DNA of 64,000 nt, from contig BDGG01000010.1 in assembly GCA_001949185.1 (NCBI GenBank), positions 1,621,773 to 1,685,772 of the forward strand. Reading direction: 5' to 3'. Each line of letters begins with the position of its first letter. Positions within the stretch are counted from its first letter, which is position 1. The notes beneath the pieces were generated by a model. The model ran no database searches, was not told the DNA's origin, and saw nothing but the letters and a program-made list of their open reading frames with translations. Position numbers and translations under genes: made by a program. The stretch comes from Ramazzottius varieornatus. Its lineage: Eukaryota; Tardigrada; Eutardigrada; Parachela; Ramazzottiidae. Below are positions 10,693 to 21,704 of the stretch, in pieces.

Positions 10693-13358
10693 GTCTGCCT
10701 TCGTTCTGACATGACAATGTATTGTTTATGGCTGTACGGTGTGCGGTAAGAGTAGCCTTTCCACTCACGAGACCCATATAAGTAACATTTCGTAAGCCCC
10801 GAAGAGAAACGGGAGGTTGTCAACTTTCGTAAACCCACCGATCAGCATTCACAACACGTTAAACAACAATGCCCGTGCAGGAAAGGCGGCAAGAGGAACC
10901 TACAGATTCGATTTTTCTAGACACACTTGTAGAATTAATGTGGAAACTGAACTGTGAGAAAAAAATGTGCTGTAGAATGTAGATCACTATGAAACACACA
11001 TTTCCACGCTTTAGATGCCAGTGTGCAGATTTCTGGTCGTGACATCTGTGAATTGCACACAGTAAGATTCAGTACATATCCACGTATTACACATACTTTC
11101 TTTTGCAAAGTCCTGACATTCGTTTTTGTGTTGTTGTAACAGAATCTACAGTATGTGGAACACGGAAACCCCCGATAGCGCGGGGACTGGATGGAGCGAG
11201 ATTCTTGTAAGTATAAACTAACTGTGCAGATTGCTCTATTTTACTGTTAACAGCCGGAGATACCATAAAATTTCACAGAACTACAAAAATTCTCGAAGCG
11301 GCGCACGTTTGAAAGTTTCCTGCCGTTGGTCTTTTCCTGTAGGAATTTTTCTGGTGTTCGAATTCTCCGGTGAAGCACGTCCGGTGGACGTCATTACACT
11401 GATGTACTATGACTGTTCTTTTGTGGGGAGAGAATCAATGCAGGGTTATTTTGGTTCTTTGGGAAAGTCCTTTGAGAAGCAGAAACTCTGGGATCAGAAT
11501 AGTCGGTGTCTTGTTGGGAGTAAAAGGCAGAGTAAACAAGACAGCTCGTTGAGGGAAAAACATCTTTTGTTGTTGGGAGTCCCTCGTCGCGATCGGTATG
11601 TATGGCACGTACTGCGCACTATCGAGCGGTGTAGGTGGCGCCGGTGTCGGGGGATAAGCTAGTACAGTAGTTAGGGTTCCCTGATGGGTTCGTCAAGATA
11701 GGAGAACTAAAAAAAATATCTGAAAATTTGGATACCAGCTCGGTTGAGGCAGCTGTTCAAGCAAGTGCGTCATGATGTTCTTGACCACCAGTCTTCTCAA
11801 TGGAATTTTGATGAGTTCCGTTTTCGATCGTTCACGATCTATTAGTAATCGATTTCACTTCCAGTGCGTTTCCTGGTCGGTCTTCCCGCCTCGTACGGTG
11901 TTCATCTTTACTCCGCATTGTACTGGAAACCTAGACATGCTTTTGTCATTTCCTGTCCCGAGTATATTCAAACAGTTTGAAGAGCGTGAATGAAACTCAA
12001 ACAGGCAGAGACCGCTGTTCCTGGCAAGGGTCTCTCCCGTCTTTGCACAGCTCTCCATGAGGCAACCCGAAAAAGTCTCTCTGTTTATTGCAACCCTTTT
12101 CTTACGCCTCATTTTTCTTCAAGATTTTCACTAGGAATTTCAAATCAACTGTCATAGGGTACTTTTTTATTATCAGCTGGATGATTGCCAGTGCGCGTAT
12201 GAGGGACAATCGTAGTGGAGGTCCGCAGCTGGCAAAATGCAGATCTTGAGTATGGGTCCCCGAGAGAAACAAGAGGCTGTCCGTCGAGCGTGCTTCAACA
12301 ATGTAGATTTCCCTCTAGCGCAAAAGTGATGTACAATCGACGTGCGGAAAGGAAGCTGGAAAAGCGAAGGCGACTGAGTAAAGGCTGGAAAAATCACAAA
12401 AGCTTAGTCGAAAGAGGGGACACTAAAGCTGAAAGCTGATTTAGGCTGCAGCAATGGTGTTTTTTTCCGTCCCCTTTTCTTATCGATTTTCGGTTCGTTC
12501 TTTGCAATCTGTAACGCTGGAAACAGATAGCGGATCGAGATTGACTGTGGGGCTGATTTGACGATGCCATTCCCTTCACTCAGCGCAATGCTAGGCTGTC
12601 GTCGTCCGTCCATCCGTCTGAGAGGGTAAAGAGGAAGAGAGCCTGGAAGATGTCCTGGTACATTTTCCGGAATGGATAGTATGATTGATATCGCGAAGCA
12701 GAAGAGCAGCCAGCTAAAGCAAAAACGTCGAACCCATCGGCTTCATACTCCACAATCAGTGAAGTGCGTCTGTCTCTATGGTGTGCTGGCTCTCAGAGAT
12801 CGTAGCAGCTATACTCTTCCAGCTTGGAATTTTTCGGATGCACGGCAGGAAAATGCGCATTGTACTGTACCACATATAGTACGTGATGTTGCTTTTGTAG
12901 CTTGGATGGTAACAGAGATAACGAGTCGCACTTGAATGTATTCCTGCTCTTGCTGGATTCTCCTCTCTTCGTTTCCGTTTCGGCTTGTCTGTTTAGTAAG
13001 ATAAACTGGCTGTGGTGTTAAGTCTCCCGCCAACTCTGAGGTCAGTTTGATACCACAGTGCATGCACGCTCCATCTCTTCCTTCACTGTAAATCCGAGAA
13101 CGACACGCATGTATTCGGAGAGACGACTTTCTGGATGGAGCTGTAAACCAAAGTTCGTACGTTGAAACTATTTTGCATCTTATCACCATTGATGTGATTT
13201 CCCGTTTAGTGGGCGTAAAGCTACGGAAGTGATTTTGGAACAAATTACACCGTTTTACTACCAAAGAATTTACAGCCGTTTAATCTAACAAATCCTTCGG
13301 CTTCGTCTTGTGTACCGTTGATTTTCCATTTTAGCCGGAAGTGACTCGATGCTCGTAA
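10693..13358. other. Interval without a confirmed gene; weak coding hints at 11152-11848
   Basis: On the + strand, ATG 11152 opens MWNTETPDSAGTGWSEIL followed directly by a good donor (GTAAGT, about 11206). A possible terminal exon after an acceptor near 11752 reads LFKQVRHDVLDHQSSQWNFD and reaches a TAG about ten codons later. I could not join these into one protein or recognise a family. Between 11850 and 13358 nothing looks coding; the last part should contain the SLC26 promoter. Confidence 0.25.
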
Positions 13359-16300
13359 ATGGCGACCACTGATCCGAATTTTCAGGCGTACGTCGACTCG
13401 GAGAAAGGTGAGATCGGCGATAGCTCCGACGATGAAGAGGTGGAGAACCCTTCGGAGATTCAGCCGCGGTTCTTCCGCACGCCATCGGTCGATCTCGTTC
13501 CCAGCGCGGCACGGGTAGCTGCAGCCCGACGACGAAGTTCAGCCCGAGCGGAAAGTCTACGGAGAGAGAAGTCTACTGGAGCGGCTTCGCCCGAATCAGT
13601 CAAGCTACGCTCACCGTCAATCCACGAAGCTCGCGAAGAACGCGGTAATCGGTCTGAGCAGTATGTCGGGGACACTACAATCAAAACAGCCTATGAACCG
13701 CTGGAACCCGATGACCAGGAAGTCATCCGATTCGGCGGCCCATATACTCTGAAGGATCTCAAGAATGAGCTCAGTGGTCTGTGCACACTACAGACTCTAC
13801 AACGAAAACTGCCAATCACGCGCTGGTTGCCGAAATACTCTAGGGAAGACTTCAAGGGAGATTTGGTGGCTGGATTGACAGGTAAGATTCCAGCCGTCGA
13901 TCATCAAACCTGAAGGGACGTCTGTGATGCATGAAAAAGTATGTTTGATGCAGTTGGACTAACCGTGGTTCCCCAGTGTCTGGCCTATGCGCAAATTGCC
14001 GATATCAAATTAGAGGTGGGTTCCACAACTTCAGCCTGATAAGTACATCCCAATTATAGCTTGTAATTGACCGGAAGTAACCAGTGCAAATCTTCACGTT
14101 TTTGTCTTGCGTCATGCTTTGCCCTTGACTTCCGGGTTTCTTTACAGCTAAGTACACGCACGATAAGAAATTATGGGCCAAGCGGAATAGACGGCAAAAT
14201 GGAGATTCAAACGCAAAAAAGTGTCGAAAAGTATACTACTGTGAAGCAATCGCGTACGTACGTGCTTCCGCACAGCGGTAGCGAAAAGGCATGGTACATA
14301 GTTTTTACTGGCCCATGATTTCTCGTCGTGCGTGTACCCGAAATTCTGGAAAATAAAGTGAGACATCGGCGACTGATTCCACCCAAATCGTCATCTGAGG
14401 TGGCGCATGTTCTGATTGCTGTGAGCTGACAGCGTGCGCCACTAGAGAAAACGATGTGCGTGACTTCACTTGCCCACGACCGGATATGTGGGATATTCCG
14501 GGCAAGATATTTATTCCGTTAGTTCGATGGGGTGCATCAGCGTTCTTGATCAAGTGAATTTTCTTCCAGTTTGGACTGAATTCGGCCTATATGGGATGCT
14601 TCTGCTACGCATTATTCGGGACGAGCAAGGACGTGACTGTGGGGTAAGTGACGATGGAACCTCTTCATGCTGTCTATTTCTGATGCCACTTTGAGTTGGA
14701 AATTGTATCCCCTGTGGAAATGGCTATTTATTTGTCTTTTTAGACCAACTGCGATCTTGTCCTTATTAACTGGAGCGTTCATCCATCGCGAACACGGCCT
14801 GGAGGGCAAGTCGGCGATCCTCCTATGCTTCCTTGTCGGATGTTTCCAGCTTATGATGGGCTTCCTTCGACTAGGTAATTTCCTGCCTTCTTCACTTTTT
14901 GTCCTCCTGTTGAAAAACCTTTTTTTAAGATGGCATACATACGACCTGAGCGCTCGTTGAGGAAGAAGCGAAAAATCAATATCAGAAATATGTCAAATGC
15001 ATGCATGCATGCATAGAAGAAAACGAAATATTGGTCGGGCAGCGTCAATAATCGATCACGGTCCAGGAAGACGGAATTGACAATCACTCTGCTTCTCTTT
15101 CCCTTGCAGGCTTTCTTATGTGAGTCGAGATGAAATCTTGGACGCTGACTTTTCTCCGTTGACGGTTTGTTGTCTTTTGCCGTTGGTAGCTTTTTGATGG
15201 AATTCTCGTAGGAATTTTATATCGACACCGGTGGTCAGTGGCTTCACCCAAGCTGCCGTCATTGTTATCATCCTTAGCCAGATAAAAAACATGATGGGCG
15301 TCAGCTTCGGATCGGCCAAAGATAACGTTATGGAGACCTTGGCCGGATATTGGAACAAACTTCCGGCGACCAAGTAAGACGATAACCCCAATGAAACCAA
15401 AATTCTGACTGTGATGTCGAAAAATAGATCAAGAAAATTACAGTAAGATCCAGAGTTGGCGTTCCACTCAGTGAAGTAGTAATCGAAAATCGAATCGCAC
15501 TGAACGTCTGTCAGTTAACTTACATTGATGTGGTTCTTGACGGAAGATTTGTTTCTTATGCCGGCTTCTTTTGTGTTGCAGTGGCTGGGACGTCCTGGTG
15601 GGCTGCGTGTGTATCACTCTGCTTCTCCTGATGCGAGAGCTGCGAGTGCCGGCTTGGAAAGCGTCAAATGGCCGAACCCACCCTCCAAAATGGTGGGACG
15701 CTGCAAAGGAGTTTGTTAGGCTGGTGAATGTCTGTACGTCATCCGTTTCCATTACTCTGAAAGTTGTCATTAACGTAACTCTTTTACACTGAATCAATCG
15801 ATCGTAATGTGTTTTGCTTCTTTTGGTAGCTCGTTACGCCATCGTCGTCGTGGTGGCCACCGTATTTGAATTTGTAATGGAGTACTGCGGGCAGCGTTAC
15901 TTGTCGGTGACGGGAAAGGTCGACGCTAAAATCTCGGCGCCTGAGGTGCCTGATTTCCATTTGGGTGGATGGTATCAGTTCGGCGAGATTCTGACGCATT
16001 TCGGCTCCAGCCTGGTGCTGGTGCCGCTGTTGGCCACCATGGAATCGATGGCGGTCGCCAAGACCTTTGCTCACAAATTCCGATACAATATCGATGTCAC
16101 ACAAGAGTTCATCGCGTTGGGCGCAGCCAATGTGGTGTCTTCGTTCTTCGGCTCGTATCCGGTTACGGGGGCCTTTACCCGGTCAGCTCTGCAGGCGGAA
16201 AGTGGCGCTCGAACCTCTATGGCATGCATTGTCACAGGTACACCATGAATCTACGCTATCCCGTCTGCCACACTGGACAACACAAACAAACAAAATACTG

Positions 16301-17261
16301 TCGAAACTGTAATATGGGGGCTCGGTAAACAGACTCGATCAAACTGTTTTTCAAAGTGGCGCACGTTTCCTGTGATATTGGCTAGGACCGTGCGCCACAT
16401 GGATAAACGATCTCGCCAAGTTTGGTTGTTCTCCAAAGTGGCGCGCGTCTTTAATGTTATTAGCTCGCAGGGTAGGCCATTTTGAAAATAATTTTCTCCA
16501 GGTTTTATAACTATGTAATAATTCTGGATTCGTCATCTGTAGGGACCTTCGTCATAATTGCCATCATGTCTCTCTCATCAGTCTTCCAGTACATCCCCAA
16601 AGCCGCCTTGGCTGCGGTGATCATCTGTGCCTGCCTGACCATGTTTGATTTCCAAATCTTCCGCGAACTATGGCTCATACGAAAATCTGAGTTCTTCGTG
16701 TTGGTCTTGACCATGTCAATGTGTCTGTTCCTCCGGGTCGAGTACGGTTTGTTGATCGGTCTAGCAGTATCCCTCGCCATGATCATCTACCCCATGGCAC
16801 GACCCGTCGTCATAGTCCGTCAACGACGCCGGGAACTGATCCCTTCGACACCGAGACTGAACCAATACACCATCCATGTAACTCCACAAAGCTCTCTCTT
16901 CTTTCCGGCATCGGAGAACCTGAAAGAGATCTTCAACGACCAACTCTTCACTATCCCTGTCAACGCATACTCTAGTCCACGTGAATCAATGGTGGGTAAC
17001 GGGGCGATGGCGTTACCGGGTAAAGAGATGGCCAAAGCAAGCAATGCGGAAATGCGAGAAGCACTTCCGCCCATAGTATTCGATGGGCTGCATCTCACTA
17101 GTTCAGATTACTCGACGCTACGAGCTCTCCGCAGTGTTTACGTGAACTGTAAGGTGGCGCACAGAGACATAGAATTCATAAATACCTCGGATGAGATACT
17201 CGATCTCATCATGCCGTTTCGCGAAAAGAAGCAGAGGAATACAGGAAATAACAGTTTGTAG
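13359..17261 (+). CDS. SLC26 family sulfate/anion transporter (closest to SLC26A11)
   Basis: Nine exons (13359-13881, 13954-14015, 14570-14643, 14744-14874, 15110-15119, 15212-15373, 15582-15733, 15830-16237, 16543-17261) join in frame to 746 residues. About 150 Ser/Arg/Glu-rich cytosolic residues precede the SLC26 core: ITRWLPKYSREDFKGDLVAG, VVPQCLAYAQIADI, MGCFCYALFGTSKDV, STPVVSGFTQAAVIVIILSQ, ATMESMAVAKTFAHK and VFQYIPKAALAAVI. Many hydrophobic membrane segments follow one another as in this family. A C-terminal STAS-like domain (VFDGLHLTSSDYSTLRAL) ends the protein. SLC26A11 members are around 600 residues, so the N-terminal extension is an addition. Exon 5 is only 10 nt. The substrate cannot be read from sequence. 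Confidence 0.92.
14399..14443. repeat. Dispersed GTGGCGCACG hairpin, copy 2 (SLC26 intron 2)
   Basis: GGTGGCGCATG pairs with GCGTGCGCCACT around a loop containing GTGAGCTGACA. Flanking bases continue an imperfect inverted repeat for tens of bases on each side. Confidence 0.7.
16354..16475. repeat. Dispersed GTGGCGCACG hairpin, copy 3 plus half copy (SLC26 intron 8)
   Basis: A full hairpin (AAAGTGGCGCACG to CGTGCGCCACAT, 16354-16399) is followed at 16433-16475 by a second left arm (AAAGTGGCGCGCG) with the same loop sequence (GTTATTAGCT) and a degraded right arm. Confidence 0.65.
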
Positions 17262-17834
17262 TCGTGAACATCCCGTTGGACGAAAAATCCAAAACCGAAG
17301 AGCAATAGTGTTTATAAAGATAATATTCTCCATATATTATAGTATAATATTTTCCTCGTATGGTTCTAAGGTTTTCTGTGGACTGCTTATGGCTCAAAGG
17401 ATCTGTTCTGGTTACATGTATTGCTGTTACTCCTCACCGTAGTTTGACCGAAACCCGATCTTCCAATAACAAACGACGCTTTTCCCGAGTGATCTTTGAT
17501 CTCCCTGTTATTCTTCTGCTATGCTTGCATCACTCTGTAAAATATCCAGAACGTCAACCGTTCCTTCCTCTTTTGTCGTACATTACATTGCTGATTTATG
17601 GGACTAGTTGATGAGCAAAGAAGAGATTTCCGGAGAACTTCCGTGTCCGATTTTACCTCACCGAAAGTTTCGTTAAACATTGACGTATGAATCAAATTAG
17701 TGGAAGAAGAAAGGTATGAAATACTTATACTATGATTTGGTAGGTTCAACCACGACCTTTCAAACCGATGTTGCTATCACAGATTTTTGAGTTTAAAGGC
17801 ATTGCGTCAACTGCAACCTCCGGTCACTATACTG
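17262..17834. other. Convergent 3' ends of SLC26 and Ig gene A
   Basis: AT-rich sequence between two convergent stop codons. It should hold both 3' UTRs. No coding signal, RNA gene or repeat is evident. Confidence 0.5.
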
Positions 17835-20800
17835 TTACGAAAATCTTCTTTGGTCTCTGCATATTGTAATCAAAATAAGAAAGGAGAATACGAGCGAACA
17901 GTGCCACGTTTGGCTGGAGAGCCTGATGGCGGAAGATTTCCCTCTCCTAGCCAATAGGCTCTTCGTGTGCTCCGATGTCAAAGCTTGCTGATCCATCTGT
18001 GGGTCGTAGGCGCCGTCGCCATCTGCTGGACAAAGCACAAGCACTTAATATCGCCCTTTTCTTCCGGAAACGACTGCATCTTACCCGTCTGCGGAACACT
18101 TCCGCGTTTCGGTACATCCACCTCTTCAAAGCAGAGCGAAAATACATGATACAAAATTCAGAGAGACGTACGCTGATCGACAGTATTTTACCGTATAATT
18201 TGGCCGTGCCCTCCACCGTGGCAAGGTAGTTGTTCGCTGTAAGTGCAAAACGATAATCACTATGGCGTACTCGACAAGGTCTTTAAGGCACAGTTCCAGC
18301 TTCAAGACGTACCTGTGCACGTGTATTCTCCATAATCTTTCTCGTCGACCGCTTTGATTGTTAGGAACATCCTTGTGCGGTACCCCGAGTGTCCAATGGC
18401 TTCTGTCTTGACTTCATACTTTGCATTGTTGGTTAGCGGGTTGCCTTCGTGGTACCAGAAGAATATGGCTTGAGGGAAGGCTTCTACCTCGCACTACAAC
18501 ATCGATGATCTTAAGAGGTGTATGGAGGTCGAGAATGGAGCAAGTCACTCGAGGTAGCTTTTGTGGTACCTTCAAATGGGCAGCACTTCCAATCCATGCT
18601 GCAACGTACTTGGGTTCGACCCAGACAATGGGCGCAACTGTCACATTAAACGACAAGGTTATTTCGAGACACAAGGACGATCGGTTACAAATGGGTGCTT
18701 ACATTCGACTTTGACAACGACTTTTTGTGAGACTGCTGGCGGCACGCCATTACTGACCAAACAAACGTACGTGGCCATATCTGCAATAGACAAGAGAAAG
18801 AAAGAGTCTTCAGTTGGAGGAGACTTGACAATCTGGGTGACAACTTCCGGTTTGTCAGAGCCCCCAGTCTTAGCTTTTTAGCATGAATATCTCACCTGCT
18901 CTAGAAACCCGAGTCATGTGCAGTGTAGATCCCTTGTAACTGTACACTAGATAAAGACAGAAAGGAGGTTTGAAATGTGAACTGATAAGTAGCAGTTACT
19001 ATTCAATTACGACTCTCTGGAACTGGTGAAATTAGGGAGGACGAACTACACTATGAGAGCAACGGTAACGGAAAGAACAGTGACCGAGATTGAGAAGCCT
19101 GAGTATATTCTTCAACAAAATGTTAACGCACCACCTGGTCGAATCCATTGACTTGTTTGAAGGAAGGGATCGTTCCAGATCGTTTTAGGCGGTCGGAGCC
19201 GGGAAAATGAACTGAGCCAGGTCATTTTTTCAAGTGGCGTACGTTTTCCCCGTTGTTAGCTGAAAGTGTGCGCCACTTGCGAAGACGATCTGGCTTAGTT
19301 CATTTGCTCAGCTCCCAGTTAACGAAAATTTTCGACAGTTTGTATGCGCAGCTGTGAGAAACTCAGGAATGAAGGCGTACTTTTTTCTTGGCCTTTTGGT
19401 CTAAGTAGCCCGTTGTCTTCCCGGGTCCATGTGATGGTTGGTGGAGGTAATCCGGTGGCTTTACATTTCAACGTGACGTCTTCTCCCTCCTCGACCATGA
19501 CGTAATCTGTCGTTTCCCCGGCTATAATGACAGGAGGCACTGCAAAGAAAACAATGGAGACAATGAAGGGAAGGGGGCGGAAGTTATATTCAATCATTGA
19601 AAAGTGTTCCCAGCAGTGCACTTAGTTACTAAAACATTGCCTGCTTCCCGTCACACAACTTCCCGTCCACACACACAAGGACCAAATGGAATAAAGAATA
19701 AACATTCACTTTTTCTTCATTTGTTGTTACATAACATTACTTTGGCGGGACATTCTTCCCTGTGTGTAAGACGGGCCGTACGGTGCAATGGAGAAGCATT
19801 GATGGTCTCACGAAGGAACGAGGAGCTTACATTGCACAACCAAGGCCGCTTTCATCTGCATGAAAGGCTTGGTATTTATCCGACAGCAGTATACCCCAGC
19901 ATCTTCCGCTTCGACATTGCGGATACGAAGGGTGAATTCTAGGCGATCGGCAGACTGGTGGACAGTGATACGGGGATTATGCTGCACAATTTGCCGCTCG
20001 ATGGCCAAGATTGTTTGCGTATCCAGCTTAATCCACACCAACTGCATCAAGATGCAAATCGCTTTAAGACAGAGCCATAACGCACCATATAGAGGCATAA
20101 TGACGCTTTCATCAAATAAACACTCCATCAAGAGCCAAGAACTAGCAGAGACCCACGAACCACTTTGTTCGTCTTACGGAAGAGTACCAACCTGCAACTG
20201 TAGTCCCTTGCTGCTCAAACGGTTGACCTTGCATGTGAACTCGGCATCTTGTCCCAAAGGAACACTTTGATTCTTTATCGCGTTAACAAACTCCACGTCC
20301 TTGGACTTTTCGAAAAATCGGTGCTTGGAATGTTGCTTCTTCCCTGCAATGAAAGACCGTCATCAGTTTCTCAACAATCAGAACCACAAAACCAACCGGG
20401 AAAAAATTCCGACCACAGTTTTGTTGTCTTGGTATGCTTGTGAGACTTTATACTGGTCGACTGAAATTAAAATTCTAGGGGAGAAATGGCTTCGTTGACA
20501 TATATTTCAATGTTAAGATGGTGAATAACTACTTACCCAAGTGGCGCACATCTTGATGTTACTGGCTGAAGGCGTGCGTCACTTGAGAGAAGAAATAATC
20601 ACATGAATATTCGTTTTATATTTTCCGGTGGGTAGTTTGTTGGAGAGCTAATTTGGTGAGTTGGGACTTTCGAGTGCAATCACTGTTTTATTTTTGTGTG
20701 GATTTATCGGAGCAATAAAAATCGTAAGCACTGCCGGGACAGAGCGGGAGCCGGGGCAAGTTCGATCTTTATCTCCTTGATTACCCATTGCACACAATCG

Positions 20801-21704
20801 ATTTGCGCGATCAAAAGCCACGTTGATCGAAGCGATGGTCAAGAGATCAAGAAATTTGTTTTACTCTAATAACAAATTAGCATTCATTTCTTTGCAGTTT
20901 CTCAAATTGCTCCAAATTGACTGCGTGCTCACTGTTCAGTCAGCAACGAGGGCGCGTTCAGGCATCAAGACACAGGGAACCAACCAAGGGAAAGTCCGCG
21001 CCAACGACGGGCTACATCCATCCAGGAAGGAAAACTCATCTTACGCTCAATGTAGACGCCAGCAAAGGCCATCCCGACTAGCTAACCTGCATCTCCTTCG
21101 CTTACGTTCCTTTTCTGATTGCTCGGGTCTTGCTTGTATGCGATGGCTCAACCATCTAAATAAAATCGCTCGCAACTTCCGGTGCCAACGAACGATTTGA
21201 AGCGCTCGCCTTTCACTCTACATTCAATCGGTTTTGGAAATATGCATATCGGAGGAAATTTCTGAAGACGCCCAGAAAAAAAAGGACAGGGTTCACCTGA
21301 GGCTGTCAGGTACTTTCTCACACGAACGAACCACGTCATACACCCGACACCAGTCGTGATCCAACCCGGAAGTTGTCAACAAACTTCACATCGAAAAGAA
21401 AAGCTGAATGTGAGTAATATTTCCCTGAAAAGTAAAAGGCTGAGACGTCTTTCTCGTTTAACAGTTTTCTCGGAAGGGTTGTAAAAATAGTACTGAAAAT
21501 ATTTTGAATATTTTGGAGTGTATATTCTGCAGCGGCATGGTGGGATGACTAGTCTAATATGTTTTGGAAATGATATAGACACTGACAACTGTATACCGAC
21601 TGATTCATAATCGTACCTTGAGCGGCTCCTCGCGTCGTTTCATTGTGGGAAAGTAGAGCAAGAGTCAGAGCAGCAAAAACCACGCTACAGCAAAGTGGTT
21701 GCAT
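17835..21704 (-). CDS. Three-Ig cell-surface protein A (lachesin/DIP/IgLON type)
   Basis: It starts at ATG 21702-21704 with a signal peptide (MQPLCCSVVFAALTLALL). Ig1 lies on exons ending near 20190 and at about 20050-19831; it has core Cys in AEFTCKV and GVYCCRI, and the family signature VWIKLDTQTILAIERQIV. Ig2 lies at about 19541-19370, 18946-18899 and 18782-18716 (VTLKCKATGLPPPTITW, MATYVCLVSNGVPPAVSQ). Ig3 lies at about 18655-18310 (VWVEPKYVAAWIGSAAHLK, CEVEAFPQAIFFWYHEG, YGEYTCT) and continues with NNYLATVEGTAKLY. The final exon ends in a hydrophobic tail (WHCSLVFSFLILITI), as in GPI-anchored or membrane-tethered members. This family mediates neuronal and epithelial adhesion in protostomes. 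Exon layout and intron phases match gene B at 29069-38917. Confidence 0.88.
19195..19315. repeat. Dispersed GTGGCGCACG hairpin, copy 4, longest arms (Ig gene A intron)
   Basis: The best preserved copy, with arms of about 45 bp each. AAATGAACTGAGCCAGGTC on the left is complemented by GATCTGGCTTAGTTCATTT on the right, enclosing CAAGTGGCGTACG and GTGTGCGCCACTTG. The length and symmetry suggest a MITE of about 120 bp. Confidence 0.75.
20537..20584. repeat. Dispersed GTGGCGCACG hairpin, copy 5 (Ig gene A intron 1)
   Basis: CCAAGTGGCGCACA and GCGTGCGTCACTTG flank the loop GTTACTGGCTGAAG, recognisably the same loop as the other copies. Confidence 0.65.
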
